Part shown: one piece after another, positions 56,464-64,000 of the stretch
Layout of the letters: the number at the start of each line of letters is the position of its first letter
How positions within the stretch are numbered: position 1 is the stretch's first letter
Source of the DNA: Spirochaetota bacterium
Lineage (GTDB): Bacteria; Spirochaetota; UBA4802; JAFGJZ01
NCBI GenBank assembly: GCA_016934935.1
Contig: JAFGRW010000041.1
Span: 1 to 64,000, forward strand
Direction of reading: 5' to 3'
DNA length: 64,000 bases
Translations under genes and position numbers: made by a program
The notes under the pieces: model-generated
What the model saw: only the letters and a program-made list of their open reading frames with translations
What the model was told of the DNA's origin: nothing
Database searches by the model: none

Positions 56464-56961
56464 ATGGAAATTAGCGATTTCAGAACATCAATCGATGTTG
56501 AAACAAGCAGACTTGATAAAATTGAAGAGTATGCACAGAAATATAATATGGATATTTCTGATGTAATAAATACCGTCCTGGACCGGTATTCTAAAAAACT
56601 GGCTAAGAATCCAGTATGTAATGACACTCTGAACAGGTACCAAAAGAGAGGTACAATTTATAAATCAGTACATATCCGGTTTTCGAGTATTACTAAAAGA
56701 AAATTAAAGGATATAGCCAATCTTTACTGTTACAGTTTATCGTACATGTTATATCTTGCAATGGACTTCTTCGATGAGTTTATGGATGGCGTTAAGGAGT
56801 TTGTCCGTCCCTGTTTTCATGCTGCTTTTGTGCACACACTTTTCGGGTTCCCATACTTCATAAACAGCTGGGGAATAAACTTTAATGAGGATCAAGAACA
56901 TTCTTCTGGACAAGAATCCGAAATTTTGTCTGTTTTTCTGAAAAATTTTGTTTTTTCTTAA
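56464..56961 (+). CDS. Candidate tandem ribbon-helix-helix protein, paralogue of 30238-30729
   Basis: A 165-residue protein with two strand-helix-helix units, FRTSIDVETSRLDKIEEYAQ followed by NMDISDVINTVLDRYS (about 6-43), and SVHIRFSSITKRKLKDIANL followed by SLSYMLYLAMDFFDEF (about 69-107). Both fit the Arc/CopG ribbon-helix-helix pattern. The same order, and the YQ.R linker, recur in the gene at 30238. The next gene downstream, in the same direction, is flaB, 169 bases on. It could regulate flagellin, but that is inference. GGAGG precedes the ATG. Confidence 0.62.
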   Translation: MEISDFRTSIDVETSRLDKIEEYAQKYNMDISDVINTVLDRYSKKLAKNPVCNDTLNRYQKRGTIYKSVHIRFSSITKRKLKDIANLYCYSLSYMLYLAMDFFDEFMDGVKEFVRPCFHAAFVHTLFGFPYFINSWGINFNEDQEHSSGQESEILSVFLKNFVFS

Positions 56962-57061
56962 TATAAATACCAAGATACATAAAAAGAAAACTACGAATAA
57001 AACAAAAAACCGCAACTTTTTAAAAAAATAGTATTACGCAATTCGGACTAACGACCGATCT

Positions 57062-57107
57062 TGTAATGTAATCTTAAAAAACATTACATGTTATCACGGA
57101 TGATAAC
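57062..57107 (+). promoter_or_regulatory. flaB leader hairpins, CsrA-site-like
   Basis: Two perfect inverted repeats precede flaB. The first is TGTAATGT (57062-57069) with ACATTACA (57081-57088). The second is GTTATCA (57090-57096) with TGATAAC (57101-57107) and a CGGA tetraloop. GGA in a hairpin loop, with a second AAGGAGG at the ribosome-binding site 10 bases further on, matches the two-site layout by which CsrA represses flagellin mRNAs in Bacillus and Borrelia. Confidence 0.55.
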
Positions 57108-57130
57108 TTAATTTTCAAGGAGGAAAAGTA

Positions 57131-57979
57131 ATGATTATTAACCACAATATCAGTTCTGTTTTCGCTCACCGTACGCTCAAGTTTCATGACTGGAACCTTT
57201 CAAGCGACATTGAAAAACTTTCATCTGGTATGCGTATCAACAAAGCTGGGGACGACGCTTCAGGTCTTGCGGTTTCCGAGAAAATGAGATCACAGATCCA
57301 GGGCTTACGTCAGGCAGAGCGCAACACAGAAGATGGTATGTCCATGATTCAGACGGCCGAGGGTTATCTTCAGGAAACTCACGAAATTATCCAGAGGATA
57401 CGGGTTCTTGCGGTACAAGCAGCCAACGGTATCTACACACCGGAAGACCGCCAGCTGATTCAAGTTGAAATTTCAGAGCTGGTTGATGAGGTCGATCGTA
57501 TTGCTTCTCAGGCCGAGTTTAACAAGATGAGTCTGCTTACTGGTTCATTTGCGCGACTTCGCCCAACAGCATCAATGTGGTTTCATATGGGACCAAATAT
57601 GCACCAGAGAGAAAGAGTTTTTATTGAGACTATGACAAGTGCGGCTCTGGGTCTACGTAACCCAACTGTTCTAACATTTATCTCGATATCAACACCAGGT
57701 AAAGCAAACGCAGTTATAGGTTTAGCAGATGAAGCTCTAAGGCTAATCTCTAAACAGCGTGCCGACCTCGGAGCATATTACAACCGTCTGGAACACGCGG
57801 CCAAAGGTCTCATGAATGCTTACGAAAACACACAGGCATCAGAGTCCCGAATAAGAGATACAGACATGGCTGAACAGATGTCATCATTCACAAGATATCA
57901 GATACTTACACAGTCAGCGGTTTCAATGCTTGCCCAGGCAAACAATAAATCGCAATCCGTATTAAAACTGCTTCAGTAA
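57131..57979 (+). CDS. flaB: Periplasmic flagellar core protein FlaB
   Basis: A 282-residue spirochaete flagellin that forms the core of periplasmic flagella. The N-terminal D0/D1 helices carry [36 protein letters not shown] and [17 protein letters not shown]. The short central part has the spirochaete-specific [20 protein letters not shown]. The C-terminal helix ends in [20 protein letters not shown]. There is no variable outer domain, as expected for FlaB. AAGGAGG precedes the ATG and the leader has two hairpins. This gene places the organism among spirochaetes. Confidence 0.97.
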   Translation: MIINHNISSVFAHRTLKFHDWNLSSDIEKLSSGMRINKAGDDASGLAVSEKMRSQIQGLRQAERNTEDGMSMIQTAEGYLQETHEIIQRIRVLAVQAANGIYTPEDRQLIQVEISELVDEVDRIASQAEFNKMSLLTGSFARLRPTASMWFHMGPNMHQRERVFIETMTSAALGLRNPTVLTFISISTPGKANAVIGLADEALRLISKQRADLGAYYNRLEHAAKGLMNAYENTQASESRIRDTDMAEQMSSFTRYQILTQSAVSMLAQANNKSQSVLKLLQ

Positions 57980-58007
57980 GTCTGAGCCAACATCGCAACA
58001 CCACTAC

Positions 58008-58033
58008 CCAAGCCGGCCTCCCAGTCGGCTTGG
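58008..58033 (+). terminator. Probable terminator after flaB
   Basis: CCAAGCCG (58008-58015) pairs with CGGCTTGG (58026-58033), then ATTATTTATT follows. The stem is strong, but the T-run is broken. It lies between the convergent flaB and the acyltransferase-like gene. Confidence 0.6.
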
Positions 58034-58041
58034 ATTATTTA

Positions 58042-58809
58042 TTAACCCCTAAAAAATTGAACAATGGAAAAAAAAGCCATTAGAATAGGTTGATGCACCA
58101 GATATATCAAAAGCGAAAACCTACCCATTATAGCCAACAGTTTTACAGCATTATTATTCTTTAAAAATTTCAGATCAGGATGCATCCCATCAGAATAGAA
58201 TGTTTTCCCAACAGCAAGACCAACAAGAGCCGGCGCAAAATATGGGAAAACCGGATAATAGTCAGGCATGGCTCTGCCGTACTGCTGTATTCCGGCCCAT
58301 ACAAGATAAAGGTCATGTGACGCCATGTGAAACAGTTTATATCCGATAAAAACAATTACGGCGGCAACAGCCATCATAATTACACGATTTATTCTCACGG
58401 CAAAAGCCGAAGCGATAACAGAAAACCCCAATAAATGCAGTATTCCAAAAATTATCATATATCCAGAACCAAACTGAAACAAGGATACCAACGAAATAAT
58501 GGCAGCCCACATAAGAATCACAAGGCCCCTTTTAATAGAAGCCTTAACAAAATCATTATAATCTTTACAACGCCCATAGGCGATAGCAATCCCAATTCCG
58601 GCTGTAAAAATAAACAGTGATGCGATAAAACGGGCAAACCAGTACCAAAAGCCGTTATATACATCAATTTCAATATAGCCGAAATACATCAAATCCCATG
58701 AAAAGTGGTAGAAAACCATTAATAAAATGGCAAATGCCCGCAAAGCGTCTATTTCAATATAGCGCCCCTTGCCGGAATGTATGTTTAACAAAAACTTTAT
58801 ATATCTCAT
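58042..58809 (-). CDS. DUF1624 (heparan-alpha-glucosaminide acetyltransferase-like) membrane protein
   Basis: A 255-residue membrane protein with seven to eight predicted helices. It begins IEIDALRAFAILLMVFYHFSWDL, the start typical of DUF1624 (HGSNAT_cat) and broadly of acyltransferase-3-like proteins. A later helix holds LIYLVHQPILM. Such proteins may acetylate envelope sugars; the substrate is unknown. The ATG at 58809 is used; an in-frame GTG at 58827 is also possible, and no good ribosome-binding site marks either. Confidence 0.75.
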   Translation of the reverse strand: MRYIKFLLNIHSGKGRYIEIDALRAFAILLMVFYHFSWDLMYFGYIEIDVYNGFWYWFARFIASLFIFTAGIGIAIAYGRCKDYNDFVKASIKRGLVILMWAAIISLVSLFQFGSGYMIIFGILHLLGFSVIASAFAVRINRVIMMAVAAVIVFIGYKLFHMASHDLYLVWAGIQQYGRAMPDYYPVFPYFAPALVGLAVGKTFYSDGMHPDLKFLKNNNAVKLLAIMGRFSLLIYLVHQPILMAFFSIVQFFRG

Positions 58810-58850
58810 AACCAAATAAAAAAACACCTACAACAATATGTCAACACAAA

Positions 58851-59135
58851 TCAATCCACATCTGCCAATTCAACAAAATCACCCATTTCTTTAGAGATTT
58901 CCTTCATAAAACCAATCAGTTCATCGATCTTTTTTTTCATATATTCTATCTGCTCTTTAAGCTCTTTCCCATTGGCCGCACCTTCTTCATATTTTTCATT
59001 AAGAATCGCAACAGACTCAACAAAATCCAGATAATAACAGTTAAACCTGTCGCAAGTTTCCTTTGTAATCTGATAAATACGACTGGTGGAATCACTTTGC
59101 ATAGTGCACTCTTTTAAGCTTAGAATTTTTCTCAT
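58851..59135 (-). CDS. Small coiled-coil protein, unknown function
   Basis: A 94-residue protein. Residues from about 45 to 85 form a likely coiled coil (ELKEQIEYMKKKIDELIGFM). There is no signal peptide. AAGGAG stands seven bases before the ATG at 59135, so it is probably translated; the longer in-frame start at 59162 lacks one. It sits alone between the acyltransferase-like and FadL-type genes. Confidence 0.6.
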   Translation of the reverse strand: MRKILSLKECTMQSDSTSRIYQITKETCDRFNCYYLDFVESVAILNEKYEEGAANGKELKEQIEYMKKKIDELIGFMKEISKEMGDFVELADVD

Positions 59136-59475
59136 CGTAATTCTCCTTACTGTTATTTTCATTTTAGCTTTTGCCTTCTATCGATAAAGACTTATATTAT
59201 GATTATTCAAAAGAAAATTCTTGATTTTTGGTTAAACATTGGTGATATTGTTTAAAAGACAATATACAGGTTATCTCAATAAGTAATTTTTTAAACAGGC
59301 AACTCGCGAAAAATTCATTTAGAATAGGCACTTAAACGGTGACACATTCTAAAGTATGATATTTTTCGAAGTTCTCTATAAATTAACAAAATATTTTGTT
59401 TTGGCATTAATTTTTCAAAATAGTTGCACAACTTACAAAAACATTAAAACGGGTTAATCCCGCGGAGGCTTGTTT
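59136..59475. other. Divergent intergenic region upstream of the FadL-type gene
   Basis: A 340-base AT-rich gap. It contains a perfect 16-bp palindrome, AACAAAATATTTTGTT (59385-59400), about 75 bases before the fadL-type start, which could be an operator. No open frame or RNA was seen. Confidence 0.45.
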
Positions 59476-60750
59476 ATGAAAAAAGTTCTTAAAGTAGTGT
59501 TTTTTACTTTATTGGCTCTATCCGGCTCATCTCTTTTTGCCGGAAGCATTGATTATCTTAGCAATCAGAGTGCCGAATATGTACGTATATTCAATCGAAA
59601 TGGTGCATTACAAGGAGCAGATATTGCTCACTACAATCCCGCAGCAACAGCCTTTATGACCCAGGGATTTCATGTACAGGCATCAAACCAGTTTTTACTC
59701 AAGAACTATGAGATCAAAAGCGATTTACCAACCGTAGAAGTTGCAGACGGCTCATTTGAATCAACAGAGCCAACCCTGCTTTTACCAAATATTTATGCTG
59801 TTTATAATGGCGGAAAATGGGCAGCCTTTGCTTCTTTCGGAGTTACTGCCGGCGGTGGTTCAGTTGTTTATGATGACGGTACACCGGAATATAACGCAGG
59901 ACTGTATCAGGCAGGTATGGCAGCTTATGCAGAAACGGGCAACATAGCATATGCTTCTGCACTGACATCAAACAAGGTAGAAGGCTCCTCAATGTATCTT
60001 GCAGGTACTCTTGGCGGCGCCTACGCCATCAATGATATGTTTTCAGTATCTCTTGCAGCTAAATATGTAAACTCTACAAAGAGCACTACCGTTGAAGCTA
60101 CTTATGAAGGAGGCCCGCTTGATGGCAAGCAAAAGATGGAATATGAAGATACAGCGTCAGGTTTCGGAGGCATACTTGGTGTAGATGTTCGTGTTAATAG
60201 CCAGCTGAATATAGGACTGCGTATTGAGTCAGAAATCGCACTCGAATATGAACGTGATGTTAAAAAGGATTTTTCTAGCACTCTTGAAGACGGAGCGAAA
60301 ATGGACCGTGATCTTCCGGCGGTAATCGGCCTTGGTGCAGAATACAAGATTAACGATAAATTTATGGTTCGCCCCACATTTCAGGGATACATGATCGGCT
60401 GGGCTAACGAGTCTAAAGAAGACGGATACAGCGAAGACTATGATGATTTAGGATGGGAAGCCGGTATTGGATTTGAGTACTCTGTTATGCCTGGTTTTAT
60501 GGTAGCTTCTCTCGGATATCTTTACTCAGATTTAGGCGGAAACGAAGACACCTATAGCGATGGAGAATATGCGCTTGATGCTCACTCTATCGGAACCGGA
60601 TTTAAATTAACACCGGCACCAAATGTTGATGTCACACTTGGTGTTTCAGGAACCTTTTACACTGAAGGCGAGTCAGATGCCATCGGTTTCGATGAAACAT
60701 TCAACAAGCGTGTAATCAATATTGCTCTTGGTGCTGAGTACAGAATCTGA
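59476..60750 (+). CDS. FadL/OmpP1-type outer-membrane transport protein
   Basis: A 424-residue protein with a signal peptide (MKKVLKVVFFTLLALSGSSLFA). The mature N-terminus has the family motif GALQGADIAHYNPAATAFM, close to the NPA motif of FadL. Repeated amphipathic strands follow (TFQGYMIGWANE, GFEYSVMPGFMV) and the last residues are ALGAEYRI. FadL-type barrels move long-chain fatty acids or other hydrophobic compounds. GGAGG lies 7 bases before the ATG. A terminator follows at 60773-60802. Confidence 0.85.
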   Translation: MKKVLKVVFFTLLALSGSSLFAGSIDYLSNQSAEYVRIFNRNGALQGADIAHYNPAATAFMTQGFHVQASNQFLLKNYEIKSDLPTVEVADGSFESTEPTLLLPNIYAVYNGGKWAAFASFGVTAGGGSVVYDDGTPEYNAGLYQAGMAAYAETGNIAYASALTSNKVEGSSMYLAGTLGGAYAINDMFSVSLAAKYVNSTKSTTVEATYEGGPLDGKQKMEYEDTASGFGGILGVDVRVNSQLNIGLRIESEIALEYERDVKKDFSSTLEDGAKMDRDLPAVIGLGAEYKINDKFMVRPTFQGYMIGWANESKEDGYSEDYDDLGWEAGIGFEYSVMPGFMVASLGYLYSDLGGNEDTYSDGEYALDAHSIGTGFKLTPAPNVDVTLGVSGTFYTEGESDAIGFDETFNKRVINIALGAEYRI

Positions 60751-60772
60751 TATTAAACAAAATCGCACTTTT

Positions 60773-60802
60773 AAAGGATCGCTTAACAGCGGTCCTTTTT
60801 TT
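60773..60802 (+). terminator. Intrinsic terminator after the FadL-type gene
   Basis: AAAGGATCGC (60773-60782) and GCGGTCCTTT (60789-60798) form a 10-bp stem with one G-U pair and a TTAACA loop, followed by a T-run to 60802. Confidence 0.82.
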
Positions 60803-60920
60803 ATTCAAACAGATCAGAAATATTTTTGTAGGCAGCAATAACTGCTATATAAAATATTGTTGAATTATTCCCTCAAAACGAATATACTGCCGAAAACTCC
60901 GCGGAATAACGTTAACTGAC

Positions 60921-62138
60921 ATGAAAACAGATCCAAACTGCTTGTTAAATACACTCAAAGAAGTCCAATTATCTTTTGATCATATTTTTGATTACTGGAT
61001 GAACGCAGCTTTTAACCGGGGGGACAATACCTTTTTCGGTGAAGTTGATTTTTACGGAAACAGCAACCCTGAAGCTGACAAATGCATAATTATGTACAGC
61101 CGGATTCTATGGTCGTTTGCAGCTGCCTACAATCATACCAAGAATCCGGACTACCTGCCTTTCGCACGACATTGTTACGATTTTTTAATAAATTTTTTTT
61201 ATGACAAAGTAAATAACGGTTTCTTCTGGAGCACAACGTTTAAAGGCGTCCCGGTTATTAAAAAGAAACAGACCTACGCCCAGGCGTTTGTTCTATACGC
61301 TTTCGCGGAATATTATCAAAGCATCAATGAGGTTAAGGTTTTAGAAAAAGCCATGAGTCTCTTCGAAACCATAGAAAAACGGTGCCTTGACAATAAAGCA
61401 GGAGGCTATTTTGAAGCATTTTCGGAAAACTGGCAAATATTGGATGATGTAAGCTTAAGTGATAAAGACCAAAACGACCCCAAAGGCATGAACACAAACC
61501 TTCACATTCTGGAAGCCTACACCCGTCTTCTACAGATTACAAATGATGATCATGTAAAATCCTCCTTAAAGTCGCTAATCGAAATTTACATTAAACATAT
61601 TTTTAACGATCAAAATCATGTCGTCCTCTTTTTTGACGAAAACTGGAATCCTCGAAGCAATATCATATCCTACGGTCACGATATCGAAGCATCATGGCTC
61701 ATCTGGGATGCCGCAAAAACAATCAACGATGAAGGCCTTTGCAATATAATCTTACCATTCGTGTTAAAAATCGCAAAAACCTTCAAGAAGGAAGGCATTT
61801 TCAATAAAGGCGCGGTTGTTTATGAGTATTTTCCCGATTCAAATAAAGCAGATACAGATCGCCATTGGTGGACACAGGTAGAAGCAATCGAAGGTCTATG
61901 TAACGCCTACCGCCTTAACCAAGATCAAAGCTACCTTGATTCGGCACTTGATATATGGAATTACACCTATACATATTTTCCAGACAAAACAAACGGTGAA
62001 TGGCATTCAGTTATAAAAGAGGACAATACTCCGGATACAAAACGCATAAAAACAGGAGCATGGAAGACCCCATATCATATTTCAAGAGCACTGATAAGAT
62101 TTGAAACTTTTCTTAATAAGCTTGTATCAAATAAATAG
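60921..62138 (+). CDS. AGE-family epimerase, cellobiose 2-epimerase-like
   Basis: A 405-residue (alpha/alpha)6-barrel enzyme of the N-acylglucosamine 2-epimerase superfamily. Signature pieces are RILWSFAAAY, KQTYAQAFVLYAFAEYY, MNTNLHILEAYTRL and ISYGHDIEASWLIWDAA, with HWWTQVEAIEGLCNAY near the end. The HDIEASWL segment and overall length favour cellobiose 2-epimerase over GlcNAc 2-epimerase. The substrate is not proven. The ribosome-binding site is weak. The inverted repeat at 62151-62178 follows. Confidence 0.85.
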   Translation: MKTDPNCLLNTLKEVQLSFDHIFDYWMNAAFNRGDNTFFGEVDFYGNSNPEADKCIIMYSRILWSFAAAYNHTKNPDYLPFARHCYDFLINFFYDKVNNGFFWSTTFKGVPVIKKKQTYAQAFVLYAFAEYYQSINEVKVLEKAMSLFETIEKRCLDNKAGGYFEAFSENWQILDDVSLSDKDQNDPKGMNTNLHILEAYTRLLQITNDDHVKSSLKSLIEIYIKHIFNDQNHVVLFFDENWNPRSNIISYGHDIEASWLIWDAAKTINDEGLCNIILPFVLKIAKTFKKEGIFNKGAVVYEYFPDSNKADTDRHWWTQVEAIEGLCNAYRLNQDQSYLDSALDIWNYTYTYFPDKTNGEWHSVIKEDNTPDTKRIKTGAWKTPYHISRALIRFETFLNKLVSNK

Positions 62139-62150
62139 CTATTCGTATAT

Positions 62151-62178
62151 AACAAGAGTTCCCTGAGGAACTCTTGTT
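62151..62178. terminator. Strong hairpin between convergent genes
   Basis: AACAAGAGTTCC (62151-62162) and GGAACTCTTGTT (62167-62178) form a perfect 12-bp stem with a CTGA loop. It lies 13 bases past the epimerase stop. No T-run follows, so it may be a terminator of unusual type or an mRNA end stabiliser. Confidence 0.6.
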
Positions 62179-62209
62179 GTATTGTATCTGCAAATCATTT
62201 TTGTGCAAC

Positions 62210-63112
62210 TTATTCGTAAAACTTTTCATAATGGATAAGATCAGTCTCCATCCAGTCAAGAATATCTTCTTCCTGTTTTGGAATGGTCTCCTCCATCTCC
62301 TTCATCTCTTCACCGGTTCCATAATACGCTTCCGTAGCAAGGTCACCAATAATTTTTTTAAGAGCTTCAGAACGATTATTATAAATAAAAATTATATTCG
62401 GACCAGACTTGTATCCCCAGTTAAACCCATCAGGCATTGTAACTGAAAAATTTTCTGCTACACCATCACCGTCCATATCCATACATGTATATATTCGCCC
62501 ATCTGTCGTCTTGGCCTTCGCCACAATCGAATACTTAACTTTTTCTTTTTTGGATGCCCCCAGATGAAAAGGCAAAGGCAAAGGAGTTCTCTCTACCCAT
62601 AGTTCTGACGACTTGCGATGACGCATAAGCTGACGAAAAATATCTGCATGCCGTTTCACAAATTTATCCCGGATAGATGTATAATACCCACCAAATTTCT
62701 CGGACACAAACTCTTCATCATAGCTTGTCATAACCGGAATACGACGATCAGTTACAACCATAAGATCAAGTTTCCCGTTCATCCGGTTAACCCACATATC
62801 TTCATCTTCATAAAGCTTTCTTTGCATATCAGCAATCAAACGACGCTCAGCTACTATTTTTGGATCATCAAAACCGTCACCGATCAGCTGCATACGACTT
62901 TTCTTTATCAGTAAAAGCAACTCAAATGAGTTGTCCATCATTGCATCAGTAAAGACATCGACATGCTGAAAAGCTATACGATCCTCTGTGTAACGCGAAA
63001 TATTCTCCACTGTAATCGGCAAAAAATCAGGTACCTGAGATGAACTGACCAAACCCGGAGCAGCCAGAAAAAACAGCAGTATAAGAGCTCTATTTATTAC
63101 AGATCTTCGCAT
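62210..63112 (-). CDS. Secreted protein of unknown function with Ca-binding-like loop
   Basis: A 300-residue protein with a signal peptide (about 1-24). A helical middle with many charged residues follows. Near residue 220, YTCMDMDGDGVAENFSVTMP resembles an EF-hand/dockerin-like or VCBS-type calcium loop (DxDGDGxxE). The C-terminus is acidic. No family was recognised. GGAGGATTTAG stands before the ATG. It lies on the opposite strand to the epimerase and faces it. Confidence 0.6.
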   Translation of the reverse strand: MRRSVINRALILLFFLAAPGLVSSSQVPDFLPITVENISRYTEDRIAFQHVDVFTDAMMDNSFELLLLIKKSRMQLIGDGFDDPKIVAERRLIADMQRKLYEDEDMWVNRMNGKLDLMVVTDRRIPVMTSYDEEFVSEKFGGYYTSIRDKFVKRHADIFRQLMRHRKSSELWVERTPLPLPFHLGASKKEKVKYSIVAKAKTTDGRIYTCMDMDGDGVAENFSVTMPDGFNWGYKSGPNIIFIYNNRSEALKKIIGDLATEAYYGTGEEMKEMEETIPKQEEDILDWMETDLIHYEKFYE

Positions 63113-63285
63113 CTAAATCCTCCGTGTGCAATGTTTCACAATATTGTAGGGTAAAAATCCATTTCCACCTATAGATCGTATCGTCACAAAAGGTATATAT
63201 AATGAGCCTGTTTGTCAAATATTTTTCCTCTGGACATTTTTTTGCGTAAAGAACATTTCATAATTAGCTATCTTTAGAGCAATAA

Positions 63286-64000
63286 TCAATCCTCTTCAAC
63301 AGAAACATGACGCTTCTCTTTTTTGTATCGAGCCTTATCCATCTTTGTCCAACTGCTTACCACATGCTGTGACAACTTCTCTTCAATGCTCATTCTTTGA
63401 GTTTTCTTTGGTTTAGTCGGTTTTTTACTCTTTTTTCCATGCTTACAAATCGATTTGAGTTCTTCCACGCATTTTTGACTCAATTTACGTTCCGAGGCAA
63501 AAAATTCCCAAAATTGTTTATCAGTGAATCTACCAGAAACGACTTCTTTTATAACAGCAGTAATTTTTGTCTTATTGACAAGAGCATCTGTAAGATTTCC
63601 GAACTCTTCTTTTATAATTGCAGTATCTGCAACAAGCATTCCTGTTAAAAGTATCAATTGTTGTACATTCCCCCCGTAACGTAACATCGACTCAACAAAA
63701 GAACCGCTCAATCGATCTTTATCAACACAATATACAGCAAAGGGAATCATCGCCAACGGCATATCGACGGTTGCACGCGTTATACTGTTTTTAGTGACAC
63801 TTCCGGCTAAAGAAACGATACTACTCTCCGAGGCTTCACCGCTTTCAAGAATAAGAGCCATTTTTTTGTATGAAGATAAACTTTTTTCCACTAATAACGG
63901 ATCAATACCATTTTCAAAAACCCATGGCAAAAGCTCATCAAAAGCAGATTCACACCTCTGACAAACAGCAGTGAACTCTGAAGCAAACCTGTTTGGTACT
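63286..64000 (-). CDS. Protein of unknown function, cut by the window edge
   Basis: The frame is open from a stop at 63286 to the right-hand end of the window, so the true start lies outside. An internal TTG at 63930 is unlikely to be the start because coding sequence continues upstream of it with a CQRC pair (possibly half a zinc site). The visible 238 residues are mostly helical. A Lys-rich C-terminus (KHGKKSKKPTKPKKTQRM, then KARYKKEKRH) suggests nucleic-acid contact. No family recognised. Confidence 0.5.
   Translation of the reverse strand, partial: VPNRFASEFTAVCQRCESAFDELLPWVFENGIDPLLVEKSLSSYKKMALILESGEASESSIVSLAGSVTKNSITRATVDMPLAMIPFAVYCVDKDRLSGSFVESMLRYGGNVQQLILLTGMLVADTAIIKEEFGNLTDALVNKTKITAVIKEVVSGRFTDKQFWEFFASERKLSQKCVEELKSICKHGKKSKKPTKPKKTQRMSIEEKLSQHVVSSWTKMDKARYKKEKRHVSVEED

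Noticed and set aside
56307-56627. 106-codon minus-strand open frame before flaB
   Set aside because: It overlaps the better-supported tandem-RHH gene and has neither a ribosome-binding site nor recognisable features.
57034-57060. Sigma-28 promoter for flaB (GACCGATC resembles GCCGATAA)
   Set aside because: No TAAA-type -35 box lies at the needed distance, so only half of the promoter is visible.

Overview
The window is about 64 kb of AT-rich chromosomal DNA, most likely from a free-living, flagellated spirochaete. The best marker is a spirochaete-type FlaB flagellin (57131-57979). Several secreted lipoproteins with relaxed lipoboxes, an LspA, and dense mixed-strand operons with good Shine-Dalgarno sites fit that placement. 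TGA acts as a stop throughout. No rRNA, tRNA, CRISPR array or prophage was seen. Layout: (1) 1-8.7 kb, mostly minus strand: a DUF368 (PopT-type) lipid-carrier transporter, small membrane proteins, a DEAD-box-like helicase with unusual motifs, a beta-propeller-like protein of unknown role, topoisomerase III and a SAM methyltransferase. (2) 8.6-15.3 kb: a complete tryptophan operon, trpE-G-D-C-F-B-A, on the minus strand. Upstream of it are a promoter with twin palindromes, a 19-residue leader peptide with three consecutive Trp codons, and two intrinsic terminators; a terminator follows trpA. (3) 15.4-27.4 kb: an accessory region seeded with GGGGACGGTGGTG-type REP elements around a REP-associated tyrosine transposase (RAYT). 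It holds ThpR, two DUF1566 proteins, a HAMP-like membrane protein, a barrel-like protein, an 802-residue cadherin-like/DUF1566 lipoprotein and another lipoprotein followed by the remnant of a lost paralogue. (4) 27.4-41 kb: histidine kinases, ApbE, a tandem ribbon-helix-helix candidate, a HAD phosphatase, an Lnt-like protein without its catalytic Cys, PBP1A, a zinc-ribbon membrane protein, a metallophosphoesterase and an SDR epimerase. (5) 41-53.8 kb: GlnRS, a DUF1848 Fe-S protein, a membrane wHTH/zinc-ribbon protein, a YheT hydrolase, a DUF389 protein, a methyltransferase, LspA, ZupT, VanW, a GT-C-like membrane protein, a glycan-binding-like lipoprotein and an M15 peptidase. (6) 53.9-64 kb: an ammonium transporter fused to a chemoreceptor signalling domain, a second tandem-RHH protein, flaB with a hairpin leader resembling CsrA-controlled flagellin leaders, an acyltransferase-like membrane protein, a FadL-type porin, an AGE-family epimerase and two proteins of unknown function, the last cut by the window edge. 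The most unusual items are the Amt-MCP fusion (53887-56214), the fully readable trp attenuator with tandem terminators and operator-like palindromes (15055-15299), the REP/RAYT system with its 39-40 bp tandem array, the paralogous double-RHH family with one member directly upstream of flaB, and the flaB leader. All assignments come from reading motifs by eye; no database search was run.
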